DNA of 64,000 bases from Alcaligenaceae bacterium CGII-47 (GCA_019166125.1 JAHTBO010000008.1:1-64000); one strand, 5' to 3'. Counted from the first letter of the stretch, positions 17,635-28,078 are shown. Translations and numbers: made by a program. The notes: generated by a model from the sequence alone, not told the origin.

Positions 17635-18930
17635 CCATCCCCCAGTGAAACCTGCGCGACGCAGGCCTTTGACGATATAAGGGTCTGTGCGCATCAGGTT
17701 CCATAATTGTCCGCTGCGATAGTTTTCGATCATCAGCACAATAGGCCCTTGATTAATCCCAAAGTGCCATGGCGACACCCACCCGCACCGCTTATCGCCC
17801 GCCCTGAAAAACGTGGGATTGAAGGTCGCTTTAAACCCATACGGATGGTTGCGCAACTGAAGCTTATTAACGTAATAATCGATCGCTGGCATCACGATGT
17901 CGGGCGCAAAGGGTAAGGACGCGACGACGGCCCAGGGCGCGATCGTCCCATCGTCCGGTCCATAAGGGACGCCGCGTCCCACATAATCCTCAAAATGCCG
18001 TTCAACGCCGTCAATTTTGAGCGTTACGGGCCCAGGTCCATCACTAGCAGTAACCCCCCAACAAAACTCATTGTAACCGTCGAATTTTAATGGATTATGG
18101 ATCGCGTATTCCTGCTGAATGTGTGTGGCACGACGGCTGTTTTCAAAGTAATCAATACCTCTTGCACGCATATAGTCGTCTTGAATACCGCGGAAATCGA
18201 TCCAGCAATGTGATAGTTGATGGGTAAAAAGCGGTCCTGCGTAGACATAATCGTAGCCGTAACTGGATTCCCATCGATACGTTCTGGTCCAGGCTGCATA
18301 GCTGCTAGGTGGTAGCGCATGCGTTGGCGATCCGAGCGCTAGAACATACAGTAGCAAGGCTTCATCGTAGCCTTCCCACCGAAACGGGATGAATCCGTTC
18401 TCTGGCCGCCATCCATGGGTCAGCGTTTCCCCCTCATTTAAGGCCCATTTCCAGTCAGCACGCTCATACAATGACCTTGCCAGAGACCGCACTTGGGCTT
18501 CATCCGGGGTATTTGCATCAAAATACGCGGCAGCCGCCAGACATCCCGCAAATAGGAATCCGCTATCTACGGTAGAGAGTTCGGATTGCCAAGCTCGGCG
18601 CCCCGTTTTCATATCTAAAAAGTGATAATAAAAGCCCTTATAACCGGTCACGTCGGGCTCGGTTCCCTGTGCGCTATTCCAGAAAAAACGTAGCGTCGTC
18701 AACGTGCGCTGTCGCGCGGCGCTGCGAGTCATCATGCCGCGCTCCACCGCAACGGTGTAGGCGGCGAGCGCCAGCCCGGTGGCGGCAATACTGGCTGGCC
18801 AGCCTGGCGCCGTTTTATCTGCGATCAGTCCGTTTCGAGCATTGCACTCGGGCAAGAAATAGCTAAATGATTTATGTTGAAGGCGCTGGAGCTCGAGCTC
18901 GTCTTTACAACTTAATTTGGTGGGGGTCAT
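17629..18930 (-). CDS. GH144-type beta-1,2-glucanase (glucoamylase-like family), no signal peptide
   Basis: The 433-residue protein belongs to the glucoamylase-like (PF10091) superfamily. Family landmarks are [82 protein letters not shown] and [14 protein letters not shown]-like segments near the C-terminus. Characterised members of GH144 are endo-acting beta-1,2-glucanases that release sophorooligosaccharides. The start ATG leads directly into [14 protein letters not shown] with no hydrophobic leader, so the enzyme should be cytoplasmic, unlike secreted relatives. It is the last gene of the operon, 10 bp after pgm. Substrate assignment rests on the family and on the neighbouring cyclic-glucan synthase and GH94 phosphorylase; other glucans are possible. 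Confidence 0.78.
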   Translation of the reverse strand: MTPTKLSCKDELELQRLQHKSFSYFLPECNARNGLIADKTAPGWPASIAATGLALAAYTVAVERGMMTRSAARQRTLTTLRFFWNSAQGTEPDVTGYKGFYYHFLDMKTGRRAWQSELSTVDSGFLFAGCLAAAAYFDANTPDEAQVRSLARSLYERADWKWALNEGETLTHGWRPENGFIPFRWEGYDEALLLYVLALGSPTHALPPSSYAAWTRTYRWESSYGYDYVYAGPLFTHQLSHCWIDFRGIQDDYMRARGIDYFENSRRATHIQQEYAIHNPLKFDGYNEFCWGVTASDGPGPVTLKIDGVERHFEDYVGRGVPYGPDDGTIAPWAVVASLPFAPDIVMPAIDYYVNKLQLRNHPYGFKATFNPTFFRAGDKRCGWVSPWHFGINQGPIVLMIENYRSGQLWNLMRTDPYIVKGLRRAGFTGGWL

Positions 18931-18940
18931 GCACTAGTTC

Positions 18941-20617
18941 CTACGGCTGTGGTGCAGAAATCGCTCGATCAACAATATCCTGCGCCTGAGTAAGAATCTG
19001 TTGCAGATGTGCTGTGCCCAGAAAGCTCTCGGCATAGATTTTATAAATGTCCTCAGTGCCTGATGGACGCGCTGCAAACCAACCGTTAGCGGTCGTGACC
19101 TTGACGCCGCCTATTGGTGCGTGATTGCCTGGCGCACGGCTGATAATCGACTCAATTGCTTCGCCCGCTAGCTCGGTGGAGGTGATTTGCTGTGCCGATA
19201 AGGTGCTGAGCTTTGCCTTTTGTGCGGGTGAGGCTGCCGCCTCAAAGCGTTGTGCCACGGGCTTACCCAACTGTGTGGTCAGTTGCCGATACGCCTCGCC
19301 TGGATCGTGTCCCATCACCGCCGTCATCTCGGCGGACAGCAACGCAGCAATCATGCCATCTTTGTCCGTTGTCCAGACAGTGCCGTTGCGACGCAAAAAG
19401 GACGCACCCGCACTTTCTTCACCCGCGAAGCCCAATGCCCCCTCGAACAAGCCTTCTACAAACCATTTGAATCCCACAGGCACCTCAAGCAGATTTCGTT
19501 CCAGTCGCTTGACCACGCGGTCGATGATCTGACTGCTAACCAGGGTCTTGCCTATCGCCGCACGCGCACCCCACTGAGGTCGATGCTTAAATAAATAGTC
19601 AATCGCTACGGCGAGATAATGATTTGGGGGGAGTAAGCCAGCACTACGCGTAACGATTCCGTGCCGATCATAGTCGGTGTCGCACCCAAAGGCGATGTCG
19701 TACTGGTCCTTGATGGCAATGAGCCGCTGCATCGCATAAGGTGAGGACGGGTCCATTCTGATCTGACCATCCCAATCGACTGACATAAAGCTAAAAGTCG
19801 GATCCAGCTGGTCGCTTACGACGGTAAGTTCCAGCCGATAATGGTCAGCAATCCGCTGCCAATAATGCACACCTGCCCCGCCTAAAGGGTCTACACCCAT
19901 GCGGATTGCCCCACCCCGGATGGCATCCATATCGATCACATTGCCCAGATCATTGACGTAGGCGCCAAGAAAATCGTGTCGATGCGTCGTGTCTGCCAGC
20001 AGTGCGCGCTTGTGGGGCCATCTAAGCACGCCTTTAAGGCCAGCCTCAAGCAGACTGTTGGCCCGGCTCTCGATCCAGCGCGTGGCGTCAATATCCGCCG
20101 GCCCACCGTTGCTGGAGTTGTATTTATAGCCACCGTTATCAGGCGGGTTATGCGACGGCGTGATCACTACGCCGTCGGCCAGTGCGCTCGTACGCCCGCG
20201 GTTATACGCCAGAATCGCCAACGATACGGCCGGCGTGGGCGTGGTTTCATCGTCCTGAGATAGCATCGTCAGCACACGATTTGCCGCAAACACCTCCAGC
20301 GCGCTGGTCGATGCGGGCACGGACAAGGCATGCGTATCGATGCCAACGAAAATCGGGCCGCTAATCGCCTGCTGCTGGCGATAGTCGCAAATAGCCTGCG
20401 TGATGGCTAATACATGCCATTCATTGAAAGTGATCTCGAATGCCGAACCTCGATGGCCAGAGGTGCCGAATGCCACCCGCTGCTCGGCAACGGATGGGTC
20501 AGGCTGTTCGCTGTAGTAGCTCGTAATAAGCCTGGGGACATTAATAAGCAATGACGCAGGCGCTGGCTTGCCTGCCAAGGGGCTGATCTTCATTGTTTCC
20601 GTTGCTTCGATCGTCAT
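18941..20617 (-). CDS. pgm: Phosphoglucomutase, alpha-D-glucose-phosphate specific
   Basis: The enzyme interconverts glucose-1-phosphate and glucose-6-phosphate. The serine phosphate-acceptor motif is VITPSHNP, the metal loop is DTDYDRHGIVT, the sugar-binding loop is GFAGEESAGASF, and the phosphate-binding site near the end is RPSGTEDIYKIYAES. The protein is 558 residues from the ATG at 20617, chosen because AGGAGAG lies just upstream; the frame is open to 20680. In this operon it links glucose-1-phosphate from GH94 phosphorolysis to the glucose-6-phosphate enzymes pgi and zwf, and in reverse it would supply glucose-1-phosphate for UDP-glucose. It lies 46 bp after tal. Confidence 0.95.
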   Translation of the reverse strand: MTIEATETMKISPLAGKPAPASLLINVPRLITSYYSEQPDPSVAEQRVAFGTSGHRGSAFEITFNEWHVLAITQAICDYRQQQAISGPIFVGIDTHALSVPASTSALEVFAANRVLTMLSQDDETTPTPAVSLAILAYNRGRTSALADGVVITPSHNPPDNGGYKYNSSNGGPADIDATRWIESRANSLLEAGLKGVLRWPHKRALLADTTHRHDFLGAYVNDLGNVIDMDAIRGGAIRMGVDPLGGAGVHYWQRIADHYRLELTVVSDQLDPTFSFMSVDWDGQIRMDPSSPYAMQRLIAIKDQYDIAFGCDTDYDRHGIVTRSAGLLPPNHYLAVAIDYLFKHRPQWGARAAIGKTLVSSQIIDRVVKRLERNLLEVPVGFKWFVEGLFEGALGFAGEESAGASFLRRNGTVWTTDKDGMIAALLSAEMTAVMGHDPGEAYRQLTTQLGKPVAQRFEAAASPAQKAKLSTLSAQQITSTELAGEAIESIISRAPGNHAPIGGVKVTTANGWFAARPSGTEDIYKIYAESFLGTAHLQQILTQAQDIVDRAISAPQP

Positions 20618-20663
20618 TGCGCTCTCCTGCTTGCCGGGTTCTGCTTGTGCTGCACATGGTCGA

Positions 20664-21767
20664 TTATTTTGCTGTCCCACTTCTTTTTACTTTATTCAAG
20701 TCTTTGCTTTTCGAAGAAATACTTGCGAGCAACGCTTTCCATGATTTTTCGAAGGATTGGGTACCCTCTATCAGCAATTGGTCTGCCAGCTTGTCCAGAT
20801 TCACGCCAGCCTGTTGAAATTTTGCGAGAATCTGCGCAGCATCACCGCTATCTTCGCTCAGGACACCGGCCACATGCCCGTGATCGGCAAAAGCCAGTAA
20901 AGTGTTTTCGGGGATCGTATTAATAGTATCGGGCGCAGCCAATGCTTGTATATATAATGTATCTGATGCCTTCGGGTCCTTAGTGCCTGTACTGGCCCAC
21001 AGTAGCCGCTGGTGCCTGGCCCCTGCATCGGCCAATATACGCCAACGTGGCGAGGCCTGTAGCTCAAGGTATGCCTCATAGGCGGTCTTTGCCATCGCAA
21101 TTCCCAGGCAATTCTGTAAGTCTGCACTGACTTGATCATTGGCGGCCACATCCCATCGACTGACGAACAAGGACGCAACAGAGCTGACGACAGGATCGAG
21201 ATCGGCATTCAGGCGCCGTTCGATCCCTCGCATATACGCGCTGGCAGCATCAACGTACTGATCAGTCGAAAACAGCAGCGTCACATTGATTGGCACACCG
21301 CGAAAGATCGATTCCTCAATAGCGGCCAGTCCGGCCTGGGTCCCAGGTATTTTTATATATAGATTGGCGCGGGCAGCGAGACGGTGGAGCGCGACGGCAG
21401 CTTTGATGGTGGCCGGCGCGTCTGCCGCCAGCAATGGCGACACCTCAAGGGATACCCATCCATCGACGCCCTGTGTCGCCTCGTGCACGGGGCGAAATAG
21501 ATCGGCGGCACGCTGAAGATCTTCGATCGCCAGATTAAAGAATAGATCTTCACCCGATTGCCCAGCCTCCGCCTTCAGAGCGATAGCCTCGTCGTAGAGA
21601 TCGCTCTGGTCAATCGCCTTGTGAAAAATCGTTGGATTCGATGTCAACCCACTCACGGCCAAGTCCTGGATATAGCGCGCGAGTGTGCCGTCATTCAGAA
21701 TCCCACGCGTAATATTGTCCAACCAAAGGCTCTGGCCTGCTTGTTGTAGTTCGCGTGTTGCATTCAT
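20664..21767 (-). CDS. tal: Transaldolase
   Basis: The 367-residue enzyme transfers dihydroxyacetone between sugar phosphates. The N-terminal GLTSNPTIFHKAI loop, the Schiff-base lysine in ANLYIKIPGT, GVPINVTLLFS and LLWASTGTKDP are all present. The length and sequence are of the longer tal type, not the short TalB/FSA types. The C-terminal tail is lysine and serine rich. It lies 5 bp after the HAD gene and 46 bp before pgm in the same operon, and with transketolase at 15562 it gives the full non-oxidative branch. Confidence 0.95.
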   Translation of the reverse strand: MNATRELQQAGQSLWLDNITRGILNDGTLARYIQDLAVSGLTSNPTIFHKAIDQSDLYDEAIALKAEAGQSGEDLFFNLAIEDLQRAADLFRPVHEATQGVDGWVSLEVSPLLAADAPATIKAAVALHRLAARANLYIKIPGTQAGLAAIEESIFRGVPINVTLLFSTDQYVDAASAYMRGIERRLNADLDPVVSSVASLFVSRWDVAANDQVSADLQNCLGIAMAKTAYEAYLELQASPRWRILADAGARHQRLLWASTGTKDPKASDTLYIQALAAPDTINTIPENTLLAFADHGHVAGVLSEDSGDAAQILAKFQQAGVNLDKLADQLLIEGTQSFEKSWKALLASISSKSKDLNKVKRSGTAK

Positions 21768-21772
21768 GATTT

Positions 21773-22510
21773 TTACTCCTTGTTTGGTCGCACCAGGGTC
21801 GTTTGACTAAACACCGATAAATCGATATCCAACAAATCGCCGATATGCTGCACAGTGATATCAGCCGCCCATGGGTATAAGCGAATGTTTTCAGCATCAC
21901 AGGCGTAATGCCCTTGTTGCGGAAAAACGGTGGTTAAACGATCACCCAGCAAGGCTTTCATTGCAGCCAGAATACGTAGTTTGTCATCCACCATCACATA
22001 ATGTTGCGCCGGATAGCGTGTCATGACCGCATCGAGCATTTTTTCTTTGTGTATGTAGATCAATACACGGCCACCAACGGCATCCCACAGGCCCGAACGC
22101 TGGACCTTATGCGGCTGAAACACGGCATCTCCATCGCTCAGTATCACTGTACACCCGCATTGAGCAAGGCGTGCCAGAACCGCCAGAGCACCGGGATATA
22201 GACGATCCGCAAAAGGATATTCCAGCAAAAATGATGACATCAGCAATAGCTTGGGGTCGGTCATCAGGTCTTCTCGGTACCGTTGCAAGGCCCCCAGATA
22301 ATCGGTGTATCCCAGCTCGGCCCGTAGGTCTTCGAATATTTCCCAATAACGCCGAGCACTTTCGGTGCCAAACTGCTTAATCAGATGTTGCTTCAGGTCT
22401 GCTGTAACCTGATCATTATTCAACAAGGTATTGTCCACATCAAACAGAAAGACCCGCTCGTGAATGGCTGGCGTTTTGGCCGCTGGATGGCAGCGCTTGG
22501 CGTGGGCCAT
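21773..22510 (-). CDS. HAD-family hydrolase of unknown substrate
   Basis: The protein has 245 residues from the ATG at 22510. HAD motifs are visible in order: FLFDVDNTLL (nucleophile Asp and second Asp), VILSDGDA, a Lys region HKVQ, and VMVDDKLRIL. A helical cap of about 90 residues lies between motifs I and II, as in phosphatases of class C1. The start is chosen because the preceding GH94 gene ends TAG-C-ATG, leaving a single base between stop and start, which points to translational coupling. The frame extends to 22561 inside the upstream gene. Its place between a beta-glucan phosphorylase and transaldolase suggests a sugar phosphate substrate, but nothing in the sequence fixes it. Confidence 0.8.
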   Translation of the reverse strand: MAHAKRCHPAAKTPAIHERVFLFDVDNTLLNNDQVTADLKQHLIKQFGTESARRYWEIFEDLRAELGYTDYLGALQRYREDLMTDPKLLLMSSFLLEYPFADRLYPGALAVLARLAQCGCTVILSDGDAVFQPHKVQRSGLWDAVGGRVLIYIHKEKMLDAVMTRYPAQHYVMVDDKLRILAAMKALLGDRLTTVFPQQGHYACDAENIRLYPWAADITVQHIGDLLDIDLSVFSQTTLVRPNKE

Positions 22511-22511
22511 G

Positions 22512-25500
22512 CTATGCCTCTGCCTTATTGTTCTGTCTGGGAACATAGACCTGGACCTCATGGGTCAAACCATCGTCAATCAGCATCATTGCAGCGTCCG
22601 TCTGTGCAACCCCATCCACCAACACCTGCGATCTGACGTAAGCCCCCTGCCGCACCAGGATGGCGTAAGTTGACTCACCAAACCGATAGCTAATTTTGAA
22701 TGACTCCCATTTCGAAGGGATGCACGGTTCGATATATAGCTTATCAGCCAGGCGACGTAGCCCCAATACCGATTCGAGTACCAAGCGATACATCCATCCG
22801 GCCGAGCCGGAATACCACGTCCATCCGCCGCGGCCGGTATGAGGCGACAAGGCATAGACATCAGAGGCCACCACATAAGGCTCCACCTTATAGCGACGCA
22901 TCGCCTCCCGGTCTGCGGCGTGATTGAGCGGATTGATCAAGGAGAGCAACTCCCATGCCCGCTCTCGCTCGCCCAAGGCAGCAAACGCCATCACGGACCA
23001 GACCGCCGCATGCGTATATTGACCCCCATTTTCTCGCACACCTGGCACGTACGCCTTGATGTAGCCCGGATCCGGAACAGATGTGTCAAACGCAGGAGCC
23101 AATAGCTTAATGACGGCGCCCTCACGATCGACCAGCATGTCGTCCACCGACTGCATAGCCAAGCTCTGGCGCCCTTGCTGCGTTGGTGCATTGGCGAGTA
23201 CTGACCAGCTTTGTGCAATTGAATCAATCTGGCATTCACTATTTTGCGCCGATCCCAATACCGACCCATCGTCGAAATACGCGCGCTTAAACCACGCCCC
23301 ATCCCACCCGTGCGCATCAAGTTGTCGATCCAGTAGGGATGCTTGCTCTGTACAGCGTATCGCGAACGTGGTGTCACCATGAGTCCGTGCAATCTCGCTG
23401 AACTGGGTCAATACATGGTATAGAAAGAACGCCAACCAGATGCTTTCGCCCTTTCCTTGCGCGCCCACCATGTTCATGCCGTCATTCCAATCACCCGTCC
23501 CCATGAGGGGCAAGCCATGTGTACCGAAATGAAGCCCATTTTCGATTGCGCGCACGCAGTGCTCATAGAGCGTTCCAGGTTCGTCCGCTTGGCCAGGTAG
23601 CTCATAATAGGACGCTTCGCCTGGGTCGAGTGGGCGGCCGATCAGATAGGGCACCCACTCATCCAGCACGCCGGTGTCGCCGGTCGTAGTGATATAGCGG
23701 CAGCTTGCCAAAGGCAACCACAAATAGTCATCCGAACAACGCGTGCGCACCCCACGTCCGACAGGTGGATGCCACCAGTGCTGTACGTCGCCTTGCACAT
23801 ATTGGCGCGAGGCACACAACAATAAATGCTTGCGCACCAATTGCGCTTGCCCATGCACGAGCGCCATCACATCCTGCAACTGATCGCGAAAACCAAATGC
23901 ACCCGACGACTGATAGAACGCAGTGCGCCCCCATAAACGAGAAGCCAGGACCTGATAGAGCAGCCACCCGTTGGCGAGTAGGTCGAGCGCCCGATCAGGC
24001 GTTTCAATCGACACAGCGCCCAGTGTTTGCTGCCAATAGGCCGTGACGTGCGACAAGGCAGCCTGCGCAGCCGCCGTCCCGGCGTAGCGTGCAAGCAACG
24101 CAGCCACCTCATCATCGTCGCGACCGGCCCCGAGCTTGAATACGATTTCTCGCTCACCTCCCACCGCGAGATCAAAGGTCACCCGAATTGCGGCGCAGGG
24201 ATCCAACCCCGCACCGGCGACGCCGCCCAGATCCTTGACAATCATTGCAGCGGGGTTATCGGGTGCACCATTGCGGCCGAGAAACTCCGTGCGATCGGCG
24301 GTCCAGCTGTATCCGGTCTCATCCGTGGCAAAAAACGCCTTGCGTTCACCAAAGTCCGCGTTGTACGGATTACATGCAATGAATGCACCCTTGTTCGAAT
24401 TCATCCGCGTATGGATATGTGTCATGGTTTTTGTGCGCAGATCACCCAGCACCCATTCAACGTAAGCCGTCGTCGACAAACGACGTGGTCGGCTCGACTG
24501 GTTGCGAATCTTCAACACAATAAACTTCACGGCCGCATCGCGTGCCACATACATCGTGAGTTCGGAATCGATACCGGCTTGAGTATGGGTGAATACGCTG
24601 TAACCGAAGCCATGTCGGCAAGCATAACGGCCTGATCCTCGAGTCGGCCATGGCGTGGGCGACCAGAAATCACCACTGTCTTCGTCACGAAGATAATAGG
24701 CCTCACCCCCCGCGTCACCCACCGGGTCGTTAGACCACGGAGTAAGGAGAAACTCATGGGCGTTTTCGCTCCAGGTATTCGCGCTGCCGCTCTCCGAGAC
24801 CATTGTTCCGAATTGCGCATTCGCCAGTATATTGACCCAGGGTGCAGGTGTGCTCTGTCCGGAGTTCAGGGTGATGACATATTCCTGTCCATTGGCAGAA
24901 AAGCCGCCCAGCCCGTTCGCGCATTGCAGCGGCTGCACCGGATCTGCGCAAGCAGGAGCGTCCCGCGCTGACTCGAATGTATCCGGGGCCGCCCGCAGTC
25001 GGGGGAGCGGCGTTGCCACAGCGGCGTCTACCCGAGCTAGCTGCTCAGTCAGTGCGCCGACACGCTGGTCTAGCACCACCCGGGCGACGGCCAAAAGCAA
25101 GGTGTGATCGATCGACGACAAGTCCTGTAGCAAGACAAATACAGCGCCTATGCGATCAGTCGGCTTATCCCGCTGGTCAGCAGCGATTAGCGCGGTGATC
25201 TGTTCTTGTATGGATTGCGCGTAGGTGAGGCCAGGCACCTTACAAAACACCAGATCTACTGCCAGGCCTCGCGAGCGCCAGTATTCATGTGCGCGCAATA
25301 GATCTCTGATATCGTCCATATCAGGCATTGCACTCAACTGCAGCACAACAATCGGCACGTCACCGGAGATGGAAAATCCCCATAAGCCCGACTGGCCGCG
25401 ACGATTTTCGAGCAGGACGTCCGCATTCGCACGAAGCGCCAAATTCCCATACACAATCGAATCGGCGATCCGACTGTAGCGCTCGATTTGTTCTGTACTT

Positions 25501-26405
25501 ATTGCCCTATTCTGATCATGATCGGCATAGGCGTGTGCCGCCGCCTCATAGCAGTCGTCCACCAGATATTGTGTCCGGTATTTATTCATCAAGAGCAAAC
25601 AGACTTCTCTGGAGTCCGCCACGCCCATCACATAGGTAAACGTAATCGAGGCCTGTGAATCCAGGCTGAAAGGGCAACGAATTGCGGCGATCGGGTCGAG
25701 CACCGATCCGTCCGTACCGGAGAGCGCAGCCCGATTATCCATGGCCTGTGGCCTAGCCGTACTCTGGTTGCGTCCGATAAAGCGCGCGCGATCCGTTTCA
25801 TAAGAATTGGTTTGTGATTCATCCGACACGAGCATTTGAAATAACCACGGTTGCGCCTGCGCGTCACCACCCGGCCTGCGATGACACAGAATGGCCTGTC
25901 TATCGTCGAGAATTTCGGTCTGGACAAAGAGCTTACTGAAGGCTGGATGGGCGTCGTCTGTCGCCGCGGGCGCCAGCACGACCTCCGCGTAACTGGTGAG
26001 GTCCATCGACACCGGTACGTGCAGATCATTGGTGATGGTGATCCGGCGCAGTTCAACATCATCATCTGCTGCGACGACGATGTCGGTCGTGGTGCGAACG
26101 CCCGACACTCGGCTCTCGAACGTCGCCAGGTTGGCAGAAAAAAAAGCGCTGTAGGCCTGCGGTGAAACGCATGTGGGCTGAAAGGTGCTGGACCAAAATT
26201 CGCCACTGGACAGGTCTCTGAGATAAAGGAAACTACCCCAATTGTCCCGACTGAAGTCCTCGCGCCAGCGGGTCAAGGCGCTGTTTTTCCAATGACTATA
26301 CCCAGCACCTGCGTTGCTCACCATGACCTGGTAGCGCCCATTGGATAGCAACTGAATAAGGGGGGTCAGTGTGTGGGGCGATATCGGCGTATGGGAGGAT
26401 CGCAT
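22512..26405 (-). CDS. Stand-alone GH94 phosphorylase, 1,2-beta-oligoglucan phosphorylase-like
   Basis: This 1297-residue protein is collinear with the C-terminal part of the cyclic glucan synthase at 30651. It begins LIQLLSNGRYQVMVSNAG and has two beta-sandwich domains (about residues 15-290 and 520-790). An (alpha/alpha)6 catalytic domain of about 830-1210 carries the general-acid motif GTGDWNDGMN at about 970, plus GVRTRCSDDYLWLP and YVPGVRENGGQY. There is no transmembrane segment or signal peptide and no GT84 domain. Stand-alone GH94 enzymes of this shape phosphorolyse beta-1,2-glucooligosaccharides to glucose-1-phosphate. AAGGGATG precedes the ATG at 26405 at a suitable distance. It follows pgi by 38 bp. 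A cellobiose or other phosphorylase is less likely because of the close kinship to the glucan synthase. Confidence 0.82.
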   Translation of the reverse strand: MRSSHTPISPHTLTPLIQLLSNGRYQVMVSNAGAGYSHWKNSALTRWREDFSRDNWGSFLYLRDLSSGEFWSSTFQPTCVSPQAYSAFFSANLATFESRVSGVRTTTDIVVAADDDVELRRITITNDLHVPVSMDLTSYAEVVLAPAATDDAHPAFSKLFVQTEILDDRQAILCHRRPGGDAQAQPWLFQMLVSDESQTNSYETDRARFIGRNQSTARPQAMDNRAALSGTDGSVLDPIAAIRCPFSLDSQASITFTYVMGVADSREVCLLLMNKYRTQYLVDDCYEAAAHAYADHDQNRAISTEQIERYSRIADSIVYGNLALRANADVLLENRRGQSGLWGFSISGDVPIVVLQLSAMPDMDDIRDLLRAHEYWRSRGLAVDLVFCKVPGLTYAQSIQEQITALIAADQRDKPTDRIGAVFVLLQDLSSIDHTLLLAVARVVLDQRVGALTEQLARVDAAVATPLPRLRAAPDTFESARDAPACADPVQPLQCANGLGGFSANGQEYVITLNSGQSTPAPWVNILANAQFGTMVSESGSANTWSENAHEFLLTPWSNDPVGDAGGEAYYLRDEDSGDFWSPTPWPTRGSGRYACRHGFGYSVFTHTQAGIDSELTMYVARDAAVKFIVLKIRNQSSRPRRLSTTAYVEWVLGDLRTKTMTHIHTRMNSNKGAFIACNPYNADFGERKAFFATDETGYSWTADRTEFLGRNGAPDNPAAMIVKDLGGVAGAGLDPCAAIRVTFDLAVGGEREIVFKLGAGRDDDEVAALLARYAGTAAAQAALSHVTAYWQQTLGAVSIETPDRALDLLANGWLLYQVLASRLWGRTAFYQSSGAFGFRDQLQDVMALVHGQAQLVRKHLLLCASRQYVQGDVQHWWHPPVGRGVRTRCSDDYLWLPLASCRYITTTGDTGVLDEWVPYLIGRPLDPGEASYYELPGQADEPGTLYEHCVRAIENGLHFGTHGLPLMGTGDWNDGMNMVGAQGKGESIWLAFFLYHVLTQFSEIARTHGDTTFAIRCTEQASLLDRQLDAHGWDGAWFKRAYFDDGSVLGSAQNSECQIDSIAQSWSVLANAPTQQGRQSLAMQSVDDMLVDREGAVIKLLAPAFDTSVPDPGYIKAYVPGVRENGGQYTHAAVWSVMAFAALGERERAWELLSLINPLNHAADREAMRRYKVEPYVVASDVYALSPHTGRGGWTWYSGSAGWMYRLVLESVLGLRRLADKLYIEPCIPSKWESFKISYRFGESTYAILVRQGAYVRSQVLVDGVAQTDAAMMLIDDGLTHEVQVYVPRQNNKAEA

Positions 26406-26443
26406 GACTACATCCCTTACAGATTAATGGTTCGAACTCAATA

Positions 26444-28078
26444 TTATTGAGAAGTCCGTGTTCGACGATAACGCCGAATGAGCGCGTTCGTTGAGCTATC
26501 GTGCGTAAGCTCGGGTTCGTCGTGGCTCTCGAGCTCAGGGGTGATGCGTTGCGCCAAGGCCTTGCCCAGCTCCACGCCCCATTGGTCAAAGGAATCAATA
26601 CCCCAGATCACGCCTTGGGTAAACACACTATGTTCGTATAGTGCAACCAATTGCCCCAGCGTCTCAGGCGTGAGGCGCTCCGCGAGAATGGTGTTGCTTG
26701 GGCGGTTACCCTCAAAGCTACGATGGGCCGCCAACGCCGGTGAGGACCCTTCGGCCTGAGCCTGTGCAATGGTCTTGCCAAACGCAAGGGCCTCGGACTG
26801 GGCGAACAGATTCGCCATGAGCATGTCGTGCTGATAGCCCAGAGGATTCAACTGTTGACTAAAGCCGATGAAGTCGCACGGCACCAGCCGGGTTCCCTGA
26901 TGAATGAGCTGATAGAACGAGTGCTGCCCATTCGTGCCCGGTTCGCCCCAGTAGATCGGTCCGGTCTGCGTGCCCACCCGCTCACCATCGAGCGTCACGT
27001 GCTTGCCATTGCTCTCCATCGTCAGTTGCTGCAGGTACGCGGGAAACCGTTTGAGGTAATAATCATAAGGCAGTACCGCCACCGTATGCGCACCCAAAAA
27101 ATTGTTATTCCAGACGGCCAACAGGCCCATCAGTACAGGTAGATTTCGTTCGAAAGGTGTATTGCGAAAGTGCAGATCCATCGCATGAAAGCCTGCGAGC
27201 ATCGCCCGAAAGCGCGCCGGACCCACCGCCAACATGGTGGACAAACCCACAGCGGACTCCATCGAGTAACGTCCCCCGACCCAGTCCCAGAAGGCAAACA
27301 TATTGGCTGGATCGATGCCAAACTCCGCCACGCCTTCCGCGTTCGTCGAGACCGCGACAAAATGCCGCTGCACCGATCGCTTATCCCTGAGCGTGCGTAG
27401 GCTCCAGGCTCGCGCAGCATGGGCGTTGGTGAGTGTTTCCAGTGTCGTGAAGCTCTTTGAACAAACAATAAACAGCGTCTCCTCAGGATTCAGATCATGC
27501 GTCATTTCCTCGAAATCAGTGCCATCGACATTGGAGATAAAGCGAAAAATCATATCGCGGCGACTGTAGTGACGCAGCGCCTCGTATGCCATCTCGGGCC
27601 CGAGATCAGAGCCACCAATACCGATGTTGATGATGTTGCGTATAGGCTGACCGGTGTGACCGCGCCGCGCACCACTACGGATTGCATCCGAGAAGTCCGC
27701 CATGTGATTCAAAACCGCTTGAACCTGCGGAATCACATCCACGCCATCAACGGTGATACGCTCATCCGGTGTTGCACGTAAGGCCACGTGGAGCACTGCG
27801 CGCTGCTCAGTGGCATTGATCTTGTCACCGTTGAACATGCCTTCGATGTGTTCGGACAGGCCGCATTCGCGCGCCAAACGCATCAATAGCCCGAGCGTTT
27901 CGTCGGTAATGCGCTGTTTGGAATAATCAAGAAAGAGATCAGCACCCTGCGAACTCAGGCGCTCACCACGCAGGGGATCATCCGCAAATATCTGCCGTAG
28001 GTGCAGATGATCGACTTGCTGATGATGCACTGTCAGGGCCTGCCATATGGGACGATCAATCAGTTTCACAGGGGCCAT
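26444..28078 (-). CDS. pgi: Glucose-6-phosphate isomerase
   Basis: The enzyme interconverts glucose-6-phosphate and fructose-6-phosphate. Visible motifs are [46 protein letters not shown] and the active-site region [18 protein letters not shown]. The protein is 544 residues from the ATG at 28078, which gives a family-like N-terminus ([15 protein letters not shown]); a GTG at 28108 is an alternative. Either start overlaps the 3' end of zwf, so the genes are coupled. In this operon it can send fructose-6-phosphate from the non-oxidative branch back to glucose-6-phosphate, closing a pentose phosphate cycle. Confidence 0.94.
   Translation of the reverse strand: MAPVKLIDRPIWQALTVHHQQVDHLHLRQIFADDPLRGERLSSQGADLFLDYSKQRITDETLGLLMRLARECGLSEHIEGMFNGDKINATEQRAVLHVALRATPDERITVDGVDVIPQVQAVLNHMADFSDAIRSGARRGHTGQPIRNIINIGIGGSDLGPEMAYEALRHYSRRDMIFRFISNVDGTDFEEMTHDLNPEETLFIVCSKSFTTLETLTNAHAARAWSLRTLRDKRSVQRHFVAVSTNAEGVAEFGIDPANMFAFWDWVGGRYSMESAVGLSTMLAVGPARFRAMLAGFHAMDLHFRNTPFERNLPVLMGLLAVWNNNFLGAHTVAVLPYDYYLKRFPAYLQQLTMESNGKHVTLDGERVGTQTGPIYWGEPGTNGQHSFYQLIHQGTRLVPCDFIGFSQQLNPLGYQHDMLMANLFAQSEALAFGKTIAQAQAEGSSPALAAHRSFEGNRPSNTILAERLTPETLGQLVALYEHSVFTQGVIWGIDSFDQWGVELGKALAQRITPELESHDEPELTHDSSTNALIRRYRRTRTSQ

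Noticed and set aside
24027-24635. 202-codon plus-strand frame opposite the GH94 phosphorylase gene
   Set aside because: It is antisense to a well-supported gene with strong family motifs; its protein has no family features and its openness is explained by codon bias of the real gene.
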